Assembly (NCBI GenBank): GCA_902582385.1
Contig: CACHRX010000003.1
Span: 1 to 64,000, forward strand
Source of the DNA: an uncultured Pelagibacteraceae bacterium
GTDB taxonomy: Bacteria; Pseudomonadota; Alphaproteobacteria; Pelagibacterales; Pelagibacteraceae
DNA length: 64,000 bases
Direction of reading: 5' to 3'
Shown here: positions 18,781 to 27,480 of the stretch, one piece after another
Numbering within the stretch: the stretch's first letter is position 1
How the letters are laid out: each line of letters begins with the position of its first letter
The notes under the pieces: model-generated
The model's database searches: none
Told to the model about the DNA's origin: nothing
What the model saw: only the letters and a program-made list of their open reading frames with translations
Program-made: the position numbers and the translations under genes

Positions 18781-19863
18781 ATGAAAGTTTGTATTATAGG
18801 AGGTGGACTTGTGGGGTTAGCTCTTGCCAGAGTCTTAGCTCTGAAAGAGATATCAGTTGATATTTTGTCTGATAGGAATATTAATAAGTATAAAATAGAC
18901 CGTACTATAGGTATTTCAAATTCTAATATCAAATATTTTAATGAAAATATTGAAAATATCGAAAAAATTTTATGGGACGTAAATAATATAAAAGTATATA
19001 CGGAAAATTTTCTTAATAATGAAATCTTAAATTTTGAAAATACAAATGAAAATATTTTTTCAATAGTTAAAAATTATGAATTATATGAAATTTTAAATAA
19101 AAATTTAAAAAAAAATAAATTTGTAAAATATAAAAAAGATATGAATTATGAAAACTTACTAAAAGAAAAATATAAACTGATAATCAATTGTAATCCCAGC
19201 CATCAAATAACTAAAAAATTTTTTTCTAATAAATTAGAAAAAAAATATAATAGTTATGCATACACAACTTTAATAAATCACAAAAAAATCTATGAAAATA
19301 ATACCGCAGTTCAGATTTTTACAAATAATGGACCTATTGCATTTTTACCAATTTCTAATACCCAAACTTCAGTTGTTTACTCTTTAAGAGTAAAGAGTTC
19401 TAAAAAGGAGACAAATGTTAAAGATTTAATAAAAAAATTTAACCCCAATTATAAGATTATTAGCATTAATGATATTTCTAGGTTTGAATTAATATCCTCT
19501 AATTTAAGAAATTATTATAAGGGTAATATTTTAGCTTTTGGGGATTTACTTCATAAAATCCACCCACTTGCAGGACAAGGTTTTAACATGTGTCTAAGAG
19601 ATATAAAACTTTTATCAAAAATAATTGATAATAAAATGAACATTGGTTTAGACCTTGACAATTCTGTTTGTTATGAATTTCAAAAAAATATTAAGGATAA
19701 GAATTTTATTTTTTCAATGGGTATTGATCTGATATATGAATTATTCAATTTTGAAAGTAAATTTAAAACTCAACTAATTAGTAAATCTATAAACATGATA
19801 GGTAAGAATAAGTCTATAAATTCTTTTTTTAAAAAATTTGCTGATAGTGGATTACGAATTTAA
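18781..19863 (+). CDS. UbiH/UbiF-family FAD monooxygenase
   Basis: This is a flavin hydroxylase, probably in ubiquinone ring hydroxylation. The 360 aa have the FAD dinucleotide loop GGGLVGLALARVLA near residues 7-20, and the second FAD motif FGDLLHKIHPLAGQGFNMCLRDI near 254-276. It is short and A+T-drifted in the middle. Which ring position it hydroxylates (UbiH, UbiF, UbiI or UbiL type) cannot be decided. It ends 2 bp from the convergent Lon-domain gene. Confidence 0.85.
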   Translation: MKVCIIGGGLVGLALARVLALKEISVDILSDRNINKYKIDRTIGISNSNIKYFNENIENIEKILWDVNNIKVYTENFLNNEILNFENTNENIFSIVKNYELYEILNKNLKKNKFVKYKKDMNYENLLKEKYKLIINCNPSHQITKKFFSNKLEKKYNSYAYTTLINHKKIYENNTAVQIFTNNGPIAFLPISNTQTSVVYSLRVKSSKKETNVKDLIKKFNPNYKIISINDISRFELISSNLRNYYKGNILAFGDLLHKIHPLAGQGFNMCLRDIKLLSKIIDNKMNIGLDLDNSVCYEFQKNIKDKNFIFSMGIDLIYELFNFESKFKTQLISKSINMIGKNKSINSFFKKFADSGLRI

Positions 19864-19865
19864 AT

Positions 19866-20513
19866 TTACTGGAGTGTAGTATTGTTATATTGATCGTAAT
19901 TATATGTACTTAAAATTTCTGAAATTTTAGTTTTTCTTATACTTAAATTTTTGGTTTCTAGTAAAACTTGTTTTTCCTCTAAGCTAAATGGTGATGCCAT
20001 AGCTAAAGCGTTTATTGTTTCATCTAAACTTTGTTTTTCTAGTGCTTTCCAATTTATTATAAATCCTTTTTTTTCAAATAATGATTTTAAATCTTTAAAA
20101 ATTAATTCTAAATCAGAAAATTTAACTTCTTCTTTATTTTCATCTAAATCTTGTAAGTAATTTTCGAAATTTATTTTATATTCTCTATATTTTTTTTCAT
20201 TTTTTGTTTCTTCTATAATTTGAAACCTAATAATCCCTTTTAAATCAATTTCATATCTTCCATCTTCAGTTTCCTTAAAACTTGTTATTCTACCGAGACA
20301 ACCTATTTCGTGAAGTTCAACTGAATCTTCTTGAGAATTTTTAAGCAATTTAGGTTGTATCATTCCTATTAGTTTATTTGTTTTCATACTATCATTTATC
20401 ATCTCAATATATCTTGGTTCAAAAATATTAAGTGGAACAGTGGTCTTGGGAAAAATTATAAAGTTACCAAGTGGAAAAACAGCAATTTTTTTTGGTAGAT
20501 CGTCTTTTTTCAT
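19866..20513 (-). CDS. Lon N-terminal (LonN) domain protein
   Basis: The 215 aa protein is a stand-alone Lon substrate-binding (LON) domain without the ATPase or protease parts. The pattern IAVFPLGNFIIFPKTTVPLNIFEPRYIEMI at residues about 9-38 is typical. Such free-standing LonN proteins are frequent in alphaproteobacteria and have no settled role. It is divergent from tRNA-Gly, and its stop lies 2 bp from the convergent UbiH-family gene. Confidence 0.87.
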   Translation of the reverse strand: MKKDDLPKKIAVFPLGNFIIFPKTTVPLNIFEPRYIEMINDSMKTNKLIGMIQPKLLKNSQEDSVELHEIGCLGRITSFKETEDGRYEIDLKGIIRFQIIEETKNEKKYREYKINFENYLQDLDENKEEVKFSDLELIFKDLKSLFEKKGFIINWKALEKQSLDETINALAMASPFSLEEKQVLLETKNLSIRKTKISEILSTYNYDQYNNTTLQ

Positions 20514-20582
20514 ATAACCTCATTATAACATATTTAATATTACTTGAATTAAAAAAAACAACTAATTATAATATTTTTAATT

Positions 20583-20657
20583 GCGGGCATAGCTCAGTGG
20601 TAGAGCGTCTCGTTGCCAACGAGAAGGTCGAGGGTTCGACCCCCTTTGCCCGCTCCA
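20583..20657 (+). tRNA. tRNA-Gly (GCC anticodon)
   Basis: The acceptor stem GCGGGCA (20583-20589) pairs with TGCCCGC (20647-20653), followed by discriminator T and an encoded CCA (20655-20657). The anticodon arm TCTCGTTGCCAACGAGA has the anticodon GCC. The D-arm AGCTCAGTGGTAGAGC and the T-loop GGTTCGACCCC are canonical. It lies 7 bp upstream of the PCD gene and 69 bp from the Lon-domain gene start. Confidence 0.98.
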
Positions 20658-20664
20658 ATATAGT

Positions 20665-21009
20665 ATGAATGATTTATTAAAAAAAAAATGTGCTCCATGT
20701 GAAGGGGGTGTACTACCTTTAGATGTCTCTGAAATCCATAAATATCAAAAAAAGGTAGATGGTTGGGATATAATTAAGAATAAAAAGAACATTTATTTAT
20801 TAGAAAAAAATTTTAAATTTGAAAATTTTGAAAAAAGTTTAGATTTCATAAATAAAGTTGGAAAAATTTCTGATGAAGAGGGTCATCATCCAGATATTTT
20901 GTTTGGTTGGGGATATGCAAAAATAAATATTACAACACATGCAATAGAGGGTTTGTCTGAAAATGATTTTATTTTAGCAGCAAAAATTGACCAAACTTTT
21001 AGTGTCTAA
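20665..21009 (+). CDS. 4a-hydroxytetrahydrobiopterin dehydratase (PCD/DCoH)
   Basis: Pterin-4a-carbinolamine dehydratase recycles the oxidised pterin cofactor of aromatic amino acid hydroxylases; it may also act in other pterin or folate contexts. The 114 aa have the active-site motif EEGHHPDILFGWGYAKINITTHAIEGLSEND with its adjacent histidines near residues 73-74. No phenylalanine hydroxylase is in the window, so the partner is unknown. It starts 7 bp after tRNA-Gly, and its stop overlaps the convergent purH stop by 11 bp. Confidence 0.9.
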   Translation: MNDLLKKKCAPCEGGVLPLDVSEIHKYQKKVDGWDIIKNKKNIYLLEKNFKFENFEKSLDFINKVGKISDEEGHHPDILFGWGYAKINITTHAIEGLSENDFILAAKIDQTFSV

Positions 21010-22534
21010 AATGTCTTGTTTTAGAAAAAAGTAAGACTGTACCAGTTTCATTTGCAAATTTAATTATCTCCTTATCTCTTATAGACCCTGCTGGTTGAAT
21101 TACAGCCTCAACGCCGGATTGAATTAATTTTTCGATTCCATCTACAAATGGAAAGAAAGCATCAGATGCTGCAACTAATCCAGCATTTGAATCAATATTT
21201 TTTTTCATTTTATCGATAGCAATTTGGCAACTATCTAATCTACTTGGTTGACCTGATCCGATACCAATAGTAGTTTTTTTAGATGCTATCACTATTGCAT
21301 TTGATTTTACAAATCTGCAAACATTAAATGCAAATATTAGATCCTTAACTTGAGATTTACTAGGTTTTTTTTTTGAAACAACTTTAAAATTTTTTATTGT
21401 AAATTTTTTATGATCTTCAGATTGAATTAGGATATTTTCATTTATAGAATTAAATTTTAAGTTTTCATTTAAAGAAAAATCAGATGCATCTATTAATCTT
21501 ATATTTTTTCTTTTTTTAAGAATTCTAAAAGCAACTTTATCAAAACCGTTTGCGATAATAACTTCAAAAAAATTTTTATTTAATTCTGAAGCCAAATTTT
21601 TAGTAATTTTAAAATTACAGGAAACAATTCCACCAAAAGCACTTATAGGATCACACGCAAGCGCTGCTTTATAACTATCAATTTTTCTTTTAAGAGCAGA
21701 CACTCCACAAGGATTTGTGTGTTTAATAATAACTGTACCTGTATTTTTTGGAAGCGATTTAGAAATAGTTAGAGCTGCAAAAATATCATTATAATTATTA
21801 TAGCTTAATTGTTTCCCAAGAAGCTGGTTAATATTTATCAAGTTATTTTTTGAATAAATTGCACTTTCTTGATGGGGATTTTCACCATATCGAAGTTTTT
21901 CAATTAAATTACCATAAATAATTTTTTTTTTGGGAAAAGAAATGTTATTAATTTTGTTAAAATAATCAGAAATTAAAGCATCGTAATAAGCTGTCTCTGT
22001 AAAAGCTATTTGAGACATTTTCTCTCTAAATTTTAGTGATGTTGCACCATTAAAATTTGTTATTTCTTTGATTAGCTCGTCGTATTGATTTATGGAAGTA
22101 ATGACAGTCACATCGTTATAGTTTTTAGCTGCTGACCTCACTATTGTTGGTCCACCAATATCTATGTTTTCTATAATTTTTTTATGATTAGAATTTTTTT
22201 TCAAAGTATTTTGAAAAGGATAAAAATTTACAATTACGAGATCTATATTTTTAAAATTATTTTTAATTAAATCTTTATTATGTAATTTGTTATCTCTTAT
22301 ATTAAGGATTCCGGCATGAACTTTAGGATGTAAAGTTTTGACTCTACCATTCAAAATTTCAGGCGATCCAGTAAATTGAGAAATTTCAATACTTTTATAT
22401 TTTAATTTTTTTATTTCTTTGAAGGTTCCACCAGAACTTATAATTTCAATGTTATTTTTTTTTAAAACTTTTAAGATTTTTTTTAAACCTTTTTTATTAG
22501 ACAACGAAATTAAAGCTCTTTTAATTTTTTTCAT
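20999..22534 (-). CDS. purH: Bifunctional AICAR transformylase / IMP cyclohydrolase
   Basis: PurH carries out the last two steps to IMP. The 511 aa have an N-terminal MGS-like IMP cyclohydrolase domain (KRALISLSNKKGL, then the SSGGTFK and GGPTIVRSAAKNY motifs). The C-terminal transformylase domain has the KHTNPCG site near residue 258 and a VASDAFFPFVDGIE stretch. It is co-oriented with the heparinase-like gene with a 1 bp overlap, and converges on the PCD gene. AICAR from HisF/HisH feeds this enzyme. Confidence 0.97.
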   Translation of the reverse strand: MKKIKRALISLSNKKGLKKILKVLKKNNIEIISSGGTFKEIKKLKYKSIEISQFTGSPEILNGRVKTLHPKVHAGILNIRDNKLHNKDLIKNNFKNIDLVIVNFYPFQNTLKKNSNHKKIIENIDIGGPTIVRSAAKNYNDVTVITSINQYDELIKEITNFNGATSLKFREKMSQIAFTETAYYDALISDYFNKINNISFPKKKIIYGNLIEKLRYGENPHQESAIYSKNNLININQLLGKQLSYNNYNDIFAALTISKSLPKNTGTVIIKHTNPCGVSALKRKIDSYKAALACDPISAFGGIVSCNFKITKNLASELNKNFFEVIIANGFDKVAFRILKKRKNIRLIDASDFSLNENLKFNSINENILIQSEDHKKFTIKNFKVVSKKKPSKSQVKDLIFAFNVCRFVKSNAIVIASKKTTIGIGSGQPSRLDSCQIAIDKMKKNIDSNAGLVAASDAFFPFVDGIEKLIQSGVEAVIQPAGSIRDKEIIKFANETGTVLLFSKTRHFRH

Positions 22535-24165
22535 TAAATTTTACTTAAATGCCAAATAATACTTTCATTTTGTTGATTTGTAATTCCAGAAATAAAAATA
22601 TTTTGGTTTTGAGTATATAAATTTTTATTACCGAAATATAATCCATTATCAATATTTATATCAAATTTATCACAATTAAATTTCCAGCCTTCATCCTCTA
22701 ATTCAATTAAAATGGTTTTTTTATCCTGTGTTTTCATCAATTTAACATTTGGTTCTAAATGAAATCGAATTTCAAATTTAATATTATAGTTTGTTTTTTT
22801 ATTTAAAATTTCGTCTGTACCTACGAATTTATACTCTTTAGGATAAAATTCTATTTTTCTTTCATGAATTGAATTGTATTTCTTCTGATACCCATTGTGA
22901 GATGCATTGATTTTCCAATAATCTTTTTCAAAAACTATGTCTTTTTTCAAAACTTTTAATCCATCATTGACTACATGTTCAGTTTTACCTATTTTTTTGT
23001 AGAGACAAGATGAATGATTATCAATAATTAATGTACTATGTGCTGCAGTTGATTTTGACAATTTTTTTAATTTAAGAACTTCATTATCGTAATAACCACA
23101 ATTACTAATTAATTTTTTTCCATTTGAATTAACCTCAAAAGACAAAGTTCCTGATTGATAACTTTTTGAAAACCTAGAAGCTGGAGGTGAGCCAATATCC
23201 ATCACTAAAGATATCTTTTTATCAAATAAAATTGCATATCCACCATATTCTTTATTGTCATTTTTAAACTTATATCCAAATCTTTTTAAATAGTGATCAA
23301 ACTCAGAATTTTTTGAATTGTTGTTCCCATTCATTAAAATATCACATTTAATATTTTGCCAAGTAAAAGCATACCCTTGACCTAAATAGTAAATTGATTC
23401 ATTAATTAATTCTGGAATTGGAATTTGGGCTTCTTTGAACCATTCTCTTATTAAAATTAAGTACTTTAAATAGAAAATTAATTCTTTGATATTTCTAGAT
23501 TTTGGTAGCCCATTATTATCTAATGATATTTTGGTTATTTTTTTCAAAAGATTTATTCCATAAACCAGATAGTTTTTTTCATCTTTATAACAAAGGCCAG
23601 CTAAAATTATCGCAGCACACCCAATTATTTTGTCATCTTTTAATTCTGATGAATTAATTTCATTAATTAGATGATTAATCTGTTTTTGAATCATGCCATT
23701 AAATTGAACTTGATAGTCTCTATTACTTTCTTCGAAGGTTAAATTATGATTAGAGAGCCACGCTATAATCCTTTTAGATGTCAATCTAAATTCCCAACTT
23801 CTAGAATTATACTTTGAGTTTTTTTTTATCCAGTTTGATATAATTAATTGTGTATTTTTTTTTGATGATTTTAAGTCTAAGCTAAAAAACCAATAAAAAT
23901 TATTAAGTCTTTTAAAATCTTTTGTACTTAAATTTTCATTGTCCCAGATATTTTTTGTGGAGATTTCATCAATATTAATCTTTTTTGCTTGATATTGTAT
24001 TAAGGAAGATAGTAAGTGAGGACTTGGCTTGTAAACTAAACTTTCATTTTCAACTTTTGATATTTTTTTATCATAGTAATTAGAATTTAAATAAAAATTT
24101 TTAGATTGATTAAAGATAACTTTAAAAAATTGAGAAATGAAATTCAACAGATTTTTTAAAATCAT
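22534..24165 (-). CDS. Heparinase II/III-like family protein
   Basis: The 543 aa protein fits the heparinase II/III-like family: an N-terminal alpha-helical toroid (about 60-270) and a C-terminal beta-sandwich (about 300-540) with the SKSTAAHSTLIIDNHSS motif holding a conserved histidine. In alphaproteobacteria a gene of this type lies between rpe and purH, as here. A polysaccharide-lyase role is the family default but is unproven. No signal peptide is seen, so it may act inside the cell. Confidence 0.8.
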   Translation of the reverse strand: MILKNLLNFISQFFKVIFNQSKNFYLNSNYYDKKISKVENESLVYKPSPHLLSSLIQYQAKKINIDEISTKNIWDNENLSTKDFKRLNNFYWFFSLDLKSSKKNTQLIISNWIKKNSKYNSRSWEFRLTSKRIIAWLSNHNLTFEESNRDYQVQFNGMIQKQINHLINEINSSELKDDKIIGCAAIILAGLCYKDEKNYLVYGINLLKKITKISLDNNGLPKSRNIKELIFYLKYLILIREWFKEAQIPIPELINESIYYLGQGYAFTWQNIKCDILMNGNNNSKNSEFDHYLKRFGYKFKNDNKEYGGYAILFDKKISLVMDIGSPPASRFSKSYQSGTLSFEVNSNGKKLISNCGYYDNEVLKLKKLSKSTAAHSTLIIDNHSSCLYKKIGKTEHVVNDGLKVLKKDIVFEKDYWKINASHNGYQKKYNSIHERKIEFYPKEYKFVGTDEILNKKTNYNIKFEIRFHLEPNVKLMKTQDKKTILIELEDEGWKFNCDKFDINIDNGLYFGNKNLYTQNQNIFISGITNQQNESIIWHLSKI

Positions 24166-24169
24166 TTAA

Positions 24170-24830
24170 TTATTTTGATTTTAGTAATTCAATATTTTTT
24201 TTAATATCCCCATTATTACTTTTAAAAATTGTAGTTCCTGAAACTAAAATGTTTGCACCTGCTTTAATAGCAATTTTAGAATTTTCAAAATCAATTCCAC
24301 CATCTATCTCAATATCAAAATTTAAATTTTTTTGCTCTTGAATTTTTTTTAATAATTCGATTTTCTTTAATACTTCAGGCATAAATTTTTGACCTCCAAA
24401 ACCTGGGTTTACGCTCATAATTAGAACCAAATCAATTTGATCTAAATAATTTTTGATTAATTCAACTTTAGTCTCTGGGTTTAAAGAAACACCAACCTTT
24501 TTTTTAAATCTTCTAATTTTGGAAATTGACTCACTAAGATCGTCTGTAGCCTCTGGGTGTATAGTAATAATATCCGCACCTGCATTAGAGTACGCTTCAA
24601 TATATTTATGAACTGGTGAAATCATTAAATGGACGTCAAAAATTATTGATGAATTTTTTTTAAGCGCCTTAATTACAGGGGGGGCCTATCGTTAGATTTG
24701 GAACAAAATGTCCATCCATAACATCAACATGAATCATATCTGCACCCGCTTCCTCTAATCTTTTGATTTCACTTCCTAACTGACCAAAATCAGCAGAGAG
24801 TATTGAAGGTGATATTTGTATTTTTTTCAT
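24170..24830 (-). pseudogene. rpe: Ribulose-phosphate 3-epimerase, frameshifted
   Basis: Rpe interconverts ribulose-5-P and xylulose-5-P. The gene begins at 24830 ([15 protein letters not shown]), and its N-terminal part continues to PNLTIGP. A run of seven C (minus strand, about 24677-24683) then shifts the frame. Removing one C restores [10 protein letters not shown] and joins the rest, which continues as VHLMISPVHKYIEAY and ends at 24170, giving about 219 aa, the normal length. The downstream VNPGFGGQKF and GGIDFENS motifs are intact. A single homopolymer error or a real recent mutation would both explain it. Rpe is normally important, so a sequencing or assembly error is more likely. Confidence 0.85.
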
Positions 24831-24858
24831 TGATTACTAGGACTACTAGTATCAATTT

Positions 24859-25215
24859 TTAAAATTTAATTGAATTAAAAAATTGGTAAATTTGTCTCGA
24901 AATTTCACTTTCTAGCGGAAAAGACAACATGCCCATAACTGAATAACCCAAAACCCACGGCATTAAGTAAAACCTAATCATGAAAAAAAACCAAGCTACA
25001 TATAAAGGAACCAAGGGCTGAATTATAAAGGATGGAGTAAGTGGTTTAAATATTTTAAGAAGAGGATTTGTGAATTTAACAAAAACTTTCATGAAGAAAA
25101 ACTGTGAATCTTCTTTTTGAAAAATATTCATTGCAACTCTTCCAATTAATGTCCACATGATAACACCAAGAATATAGTCGATTATATAGACTAAAGGATG
25201 AAAATTAGCTGACAT
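24859..25215 (-). CDS. YggT family membrane protein
   Basis: The 118 aa protein has three probable membrane stretches and the YggT-like repeat MKVFVKFTNPLLKIFKPLTP. The function of YggT proteins is unsettled; links to division and osmotic stress have been suggested in other bacteria. It lies between rpe and the symporter terminator. A second YggT protein is encoded at 34448-34738, so the window holds two divergent members. Confidence 0.72.
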   Translation of the reverse strand: MSANFHPLVYIIDYILGVIMWTLIGRVAMNIFQKEDSQFFFMKVFVKFTNPLLKIFKPLTPSFIIQPLVPLYVAWFFFMIRFYLMPWVLGYSVMGMLSFPLESEISRQIYQFFNSIKF

Positions 25216-25243
25216 TTAAAATTTTTAATGAATTGGTAAAAAA

Positions 25244-25271
25244 TTAAAAGGGGCGAAAATAATCGCCCCTT
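25244..25271 (-). terminator. Intrinsic terminator after the symporter operon
   Basis: GGGGCGA (25250-25256) pairs with TCGCCCC (25263-25269) around a 6-base loop, with flanking A/T pairs. In the leftward direction the hairpin is followed by a T-rich run (complement of 25241-25249). It lies 14 bp beyond the symporter stop, so it ends the DUF4212-symporter transcript. Confidence 0.85.
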
Positions 25272-25284
25272 AAAAAGATTATTT

Positions 25285-27096
25285 TTAGTGTTGTTTGCCA
25301 AGGATCGATTTACCTGATGGTACTCGAACCTCATCAACCATTTTTTGTGTAGCAGCACTTGGTGCTGAAGTCATAAGACTTACAACTACCATAGATACTA
25401 AACTTACTGCAGAACCAAAGATACCAAATGTTAACTGTGTAATACCCAAGAATCCGCTTCCACCATTACGTACCCAAATTAGGTAACCTAATCCTGAAAG
25501 AAGACCTAAACCCATACCAGCTACGGCACCTTCTTTGTTAGCTCTCTTCCACCATACACCAAGTACAAGTGGGAAGAACAATCCTGACATCGCAAAGTCA
25601 AAAGCCCAGATTACTGAACCTAAAATACCTTGGATCTCCATTGCTGCAATAGTTGCTCCAGCAAAACCAATTACTACAAGTAATACCCTTGCAACAACTA
25701 GTCTTTTTGCAGTTTCCGCTTTTGGATCAATGATTTTATAGTAAACATCATGTGATATAGCGTTTGCAATTGCTAGAATCAAACCATCAGCTGTTGACAT
25801 GGCAGCAGCCATACCTCCAGCAGCAACTAGACCTGAGATTACATATGGTAATCCAGCTATTTCTGGAGTTGCTAACACTACGGCTTTACCACCCATGAAA
25901 AACTCATTTAATTCAAGAGTTCCATTTCCGTTAAAGTCGCTTACAAACATTAAGTTTGCTTGGTTCCAGTTTTGATACCAATCTATCGATTGAACTTCTG
26001 CAATTGATTTCCCGATAATACCCGTTGGTAATGACGGATCAATCAATGACAATTTTGAAAGTGTCGCTAACATTGGAGCAGAAGAATAAAGTAGGAAGAT
26101 AAAGAATAATGACCAACCTACTGATTTTCTAGCTGCTTTTACGCTCGGAGTAGTGAAATATCTCATCATCACATGAGGCAATGATGCTGTTCCCATCATC
26201 ATAGCAAGTGCTAATGAAATAAATGCCCATGGTGTAGCGTTAACCGCTGAGTGAGCTTTAGTTATTCCAGCTAATCCTTTTGGTACTGATTTTAGATCAG
26301 CAGCTGCATTTTTTACAAATCCAAACTGTTGTTCTAATTCACCAATTCTAGCTACTTCATCAGCTAACATAAAGTGAGGAAAAAAACCAGCACCCATTTT
26401 GTTACTGATCCAGAATACTGGAAGTAAGTAAGCTATAATTAGTACAATGTATTGTGCAACCTGTGTCCAAGTTACTCCTCTCATACCACCTAACATTGAA
26501 CATAGTAAGATACTTACTAATCCAACGTATACAGCGTATTGAAATGGAATATCAAGTGCAACAGAAGCGATAGTACCAGTAGCGTTAATTTGTGCAGTCA
26601 CATAAGTAAATGAGGCAACAGTTAAAACTACTACCGCAAGAAACCTAGTTAAATTACCACCATATCTTGTACCAATAAAATCTGGAACTGTGTAACAGCC
26701 AAATTTTCTTAGGTAAGGTGCTAATAAAGTTGCAACTAACACGTATCCACCAGTCCAACCAACAAGTAGTGCCATGTAGCCATAGCCTTTAAAGTAAATA
26801 CCACCTGCCATTGCAACGAATGATGCACCAGACATCCAGTCTGCTGCAGTAGCCATTCCGTTAAATACAGTCGGTACTTGCCTTCCAGCTACGTAATACG
26901 CATCTGCTTGAGCTGTACGTGATAGATAACCAATGATCGCATAGATGAAAACTGTAAAAGCAACGAAACAAATTCCAATTGCTTTAGATGACATTCCCAT
27001 CTGTTCACCAATTGCCATAAGGATTATGAAGCCTACAAATCCACCTGTGTAGATTCCATAAACTTTAGGCAAGTTGTCTATAAAATTACCTTTCAT
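25285..27096 (-). CDS. Sodium:solute symporter, acetate/monocarboxylate type, with EF-hand-like loop
   Basis: This is a 603 aa SSS-family Na+ symporter of the large-subunit type that pairs with DUF4212 proteins (ActP/VC_2705-like). At least twelve hydrophobic segments are visible. GRQVPTVFNGMATAADWMSG and AAAMSTADGLILAIANAISHD are SSS signatures. Residues 387-398 (DFNGNGTLELNE) match the EF-hand Ca2+ loop at positions 1, 3, 5, 9 and 12. It overlaps the small-subunit gene by 1 bp and is followed by a strong terminator. Acetate is favoured because acs lies 1 kb away, but substrate specificity is inferred. Confidence 0.88.
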   Translation of the reverse strand: MKGNFIDNLPKVYGIYTGGFVGFIILMAIGEQMGMSSKAIGICFVAFTVFIYAIIGYLSRTAQADAYYVAGRQVPTVFNGMATAADWMSGASFVAMAGGIYFKGYGYMALLVGWTGGYVLVATLLAPYLRKFGCYTVPDFIGTRYGGNLTRFLAVVVLTVASFTYVTAQINATGTIASVALDIPFQYAVYVGLVSILLCSMLGGMRGVTWTQVAQYIVLIIAYLLPVFWISNKMGAGFFPHFMLADEVARIGELEQQFGFVKNAAADLKSVPKGLAGITKAHSAVNATPWAFISLALAMMMGTASLPHVMMRYFTTPSVKAARKSVGWSLFFIFLLYSSAPMLATLSKLSLIDPSLPTGIIGKSIAEVQSIDWYQNWNQANLMFVSDFNGNGTLELNEFFMGGKAVVLATPEIAGLPYVISGLVAAGGMAAAMSTADGLILAIANAISHDVYYKIIDPKAETAKRLVVARVLLVVIGFAGATIAAMEIQGILGSVIWAFDFAMSGLFFPLVLGVWWKRANKEGAVAGMGLGLLSGLGYLIWVRNGGSGFLGITQLTFGIFGSAVSLVSMVVVSLMTSAPSAATQKMVDEVRVPSGKSILGKQH

Positions 27097-27356
27097 TAGT
27101 CATCCTCTCTTTCTGAAAAGCCAAATTCCTCATCAATTTTTTCCTGTCTATTTGCAAACCAGAAAATTAGGATTACAAAAATTCCAAGAGAACCCTGACA
27201 AGTGAACCAATAAGTTAACGGGTAACCAAATGGTCCCGTTGAAGTGTTCATTTCGGCTCCGAAAAGGAAGATGCCAATTGAGAATACAAACCAGATTGCT
27301 AAAGTCATGAATAGCAAACCCCTGGTTTTTTCCCAGTGTTGTTCTTGTTTTGACAT
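27096..27356 (-). CDS. DUF4212 symporter small subunit
   Basis: The 86 aa protein has two membrane helices (about residues 14-35 and 48-68) and a charged C-terminus. It matches the DUF4212 family encoded just before SSS-type symporters and thought to be a small subunit. HWEKTRGLLFMTLAIWF is the conserved start. A strong purine-rich Shine-Dalgarno sequence (AGAGAGAGG) precedes it. It overlaps the symporter by 1 bp, so the two are translationally coupled. Confidence 0.9.
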   Translation of the reverse strand: MSKQEQHWEKTRGLLFMTLAIWFVFSIGIFLFGAEMNTSTGPFGYPLTYWFTCQGSLGIFVILIFWFANRQEKIDEEFGFSEREDD

Positions 27357-27454
27357 TTATACCTCTCTCTTTTAGTTATAACTGGCGAAAACCATAACCA
27401 TTATGAAAGAATTTTAAAGTGTTAAAATTGTTCATATTAGTTAGTTTTTTGAGG

Positions 27455-27460
27455 TATAAT
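27455..27460 (+). promoter_or_regulatory. Perfect -10 box upstream of the 27481 gene
   Basis: TATAAT lies at 27455-27460, but no convincing -35 was found at normal spacing. Initiation near 27467 would exclude the upstream GTG at 27463 and favours ATG at 27481 as the start of the following gene. This is a visual match only. Confidence 0.35.
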
Positions 27461-27480
27461 GAGTGAAAATACTGATTTTT

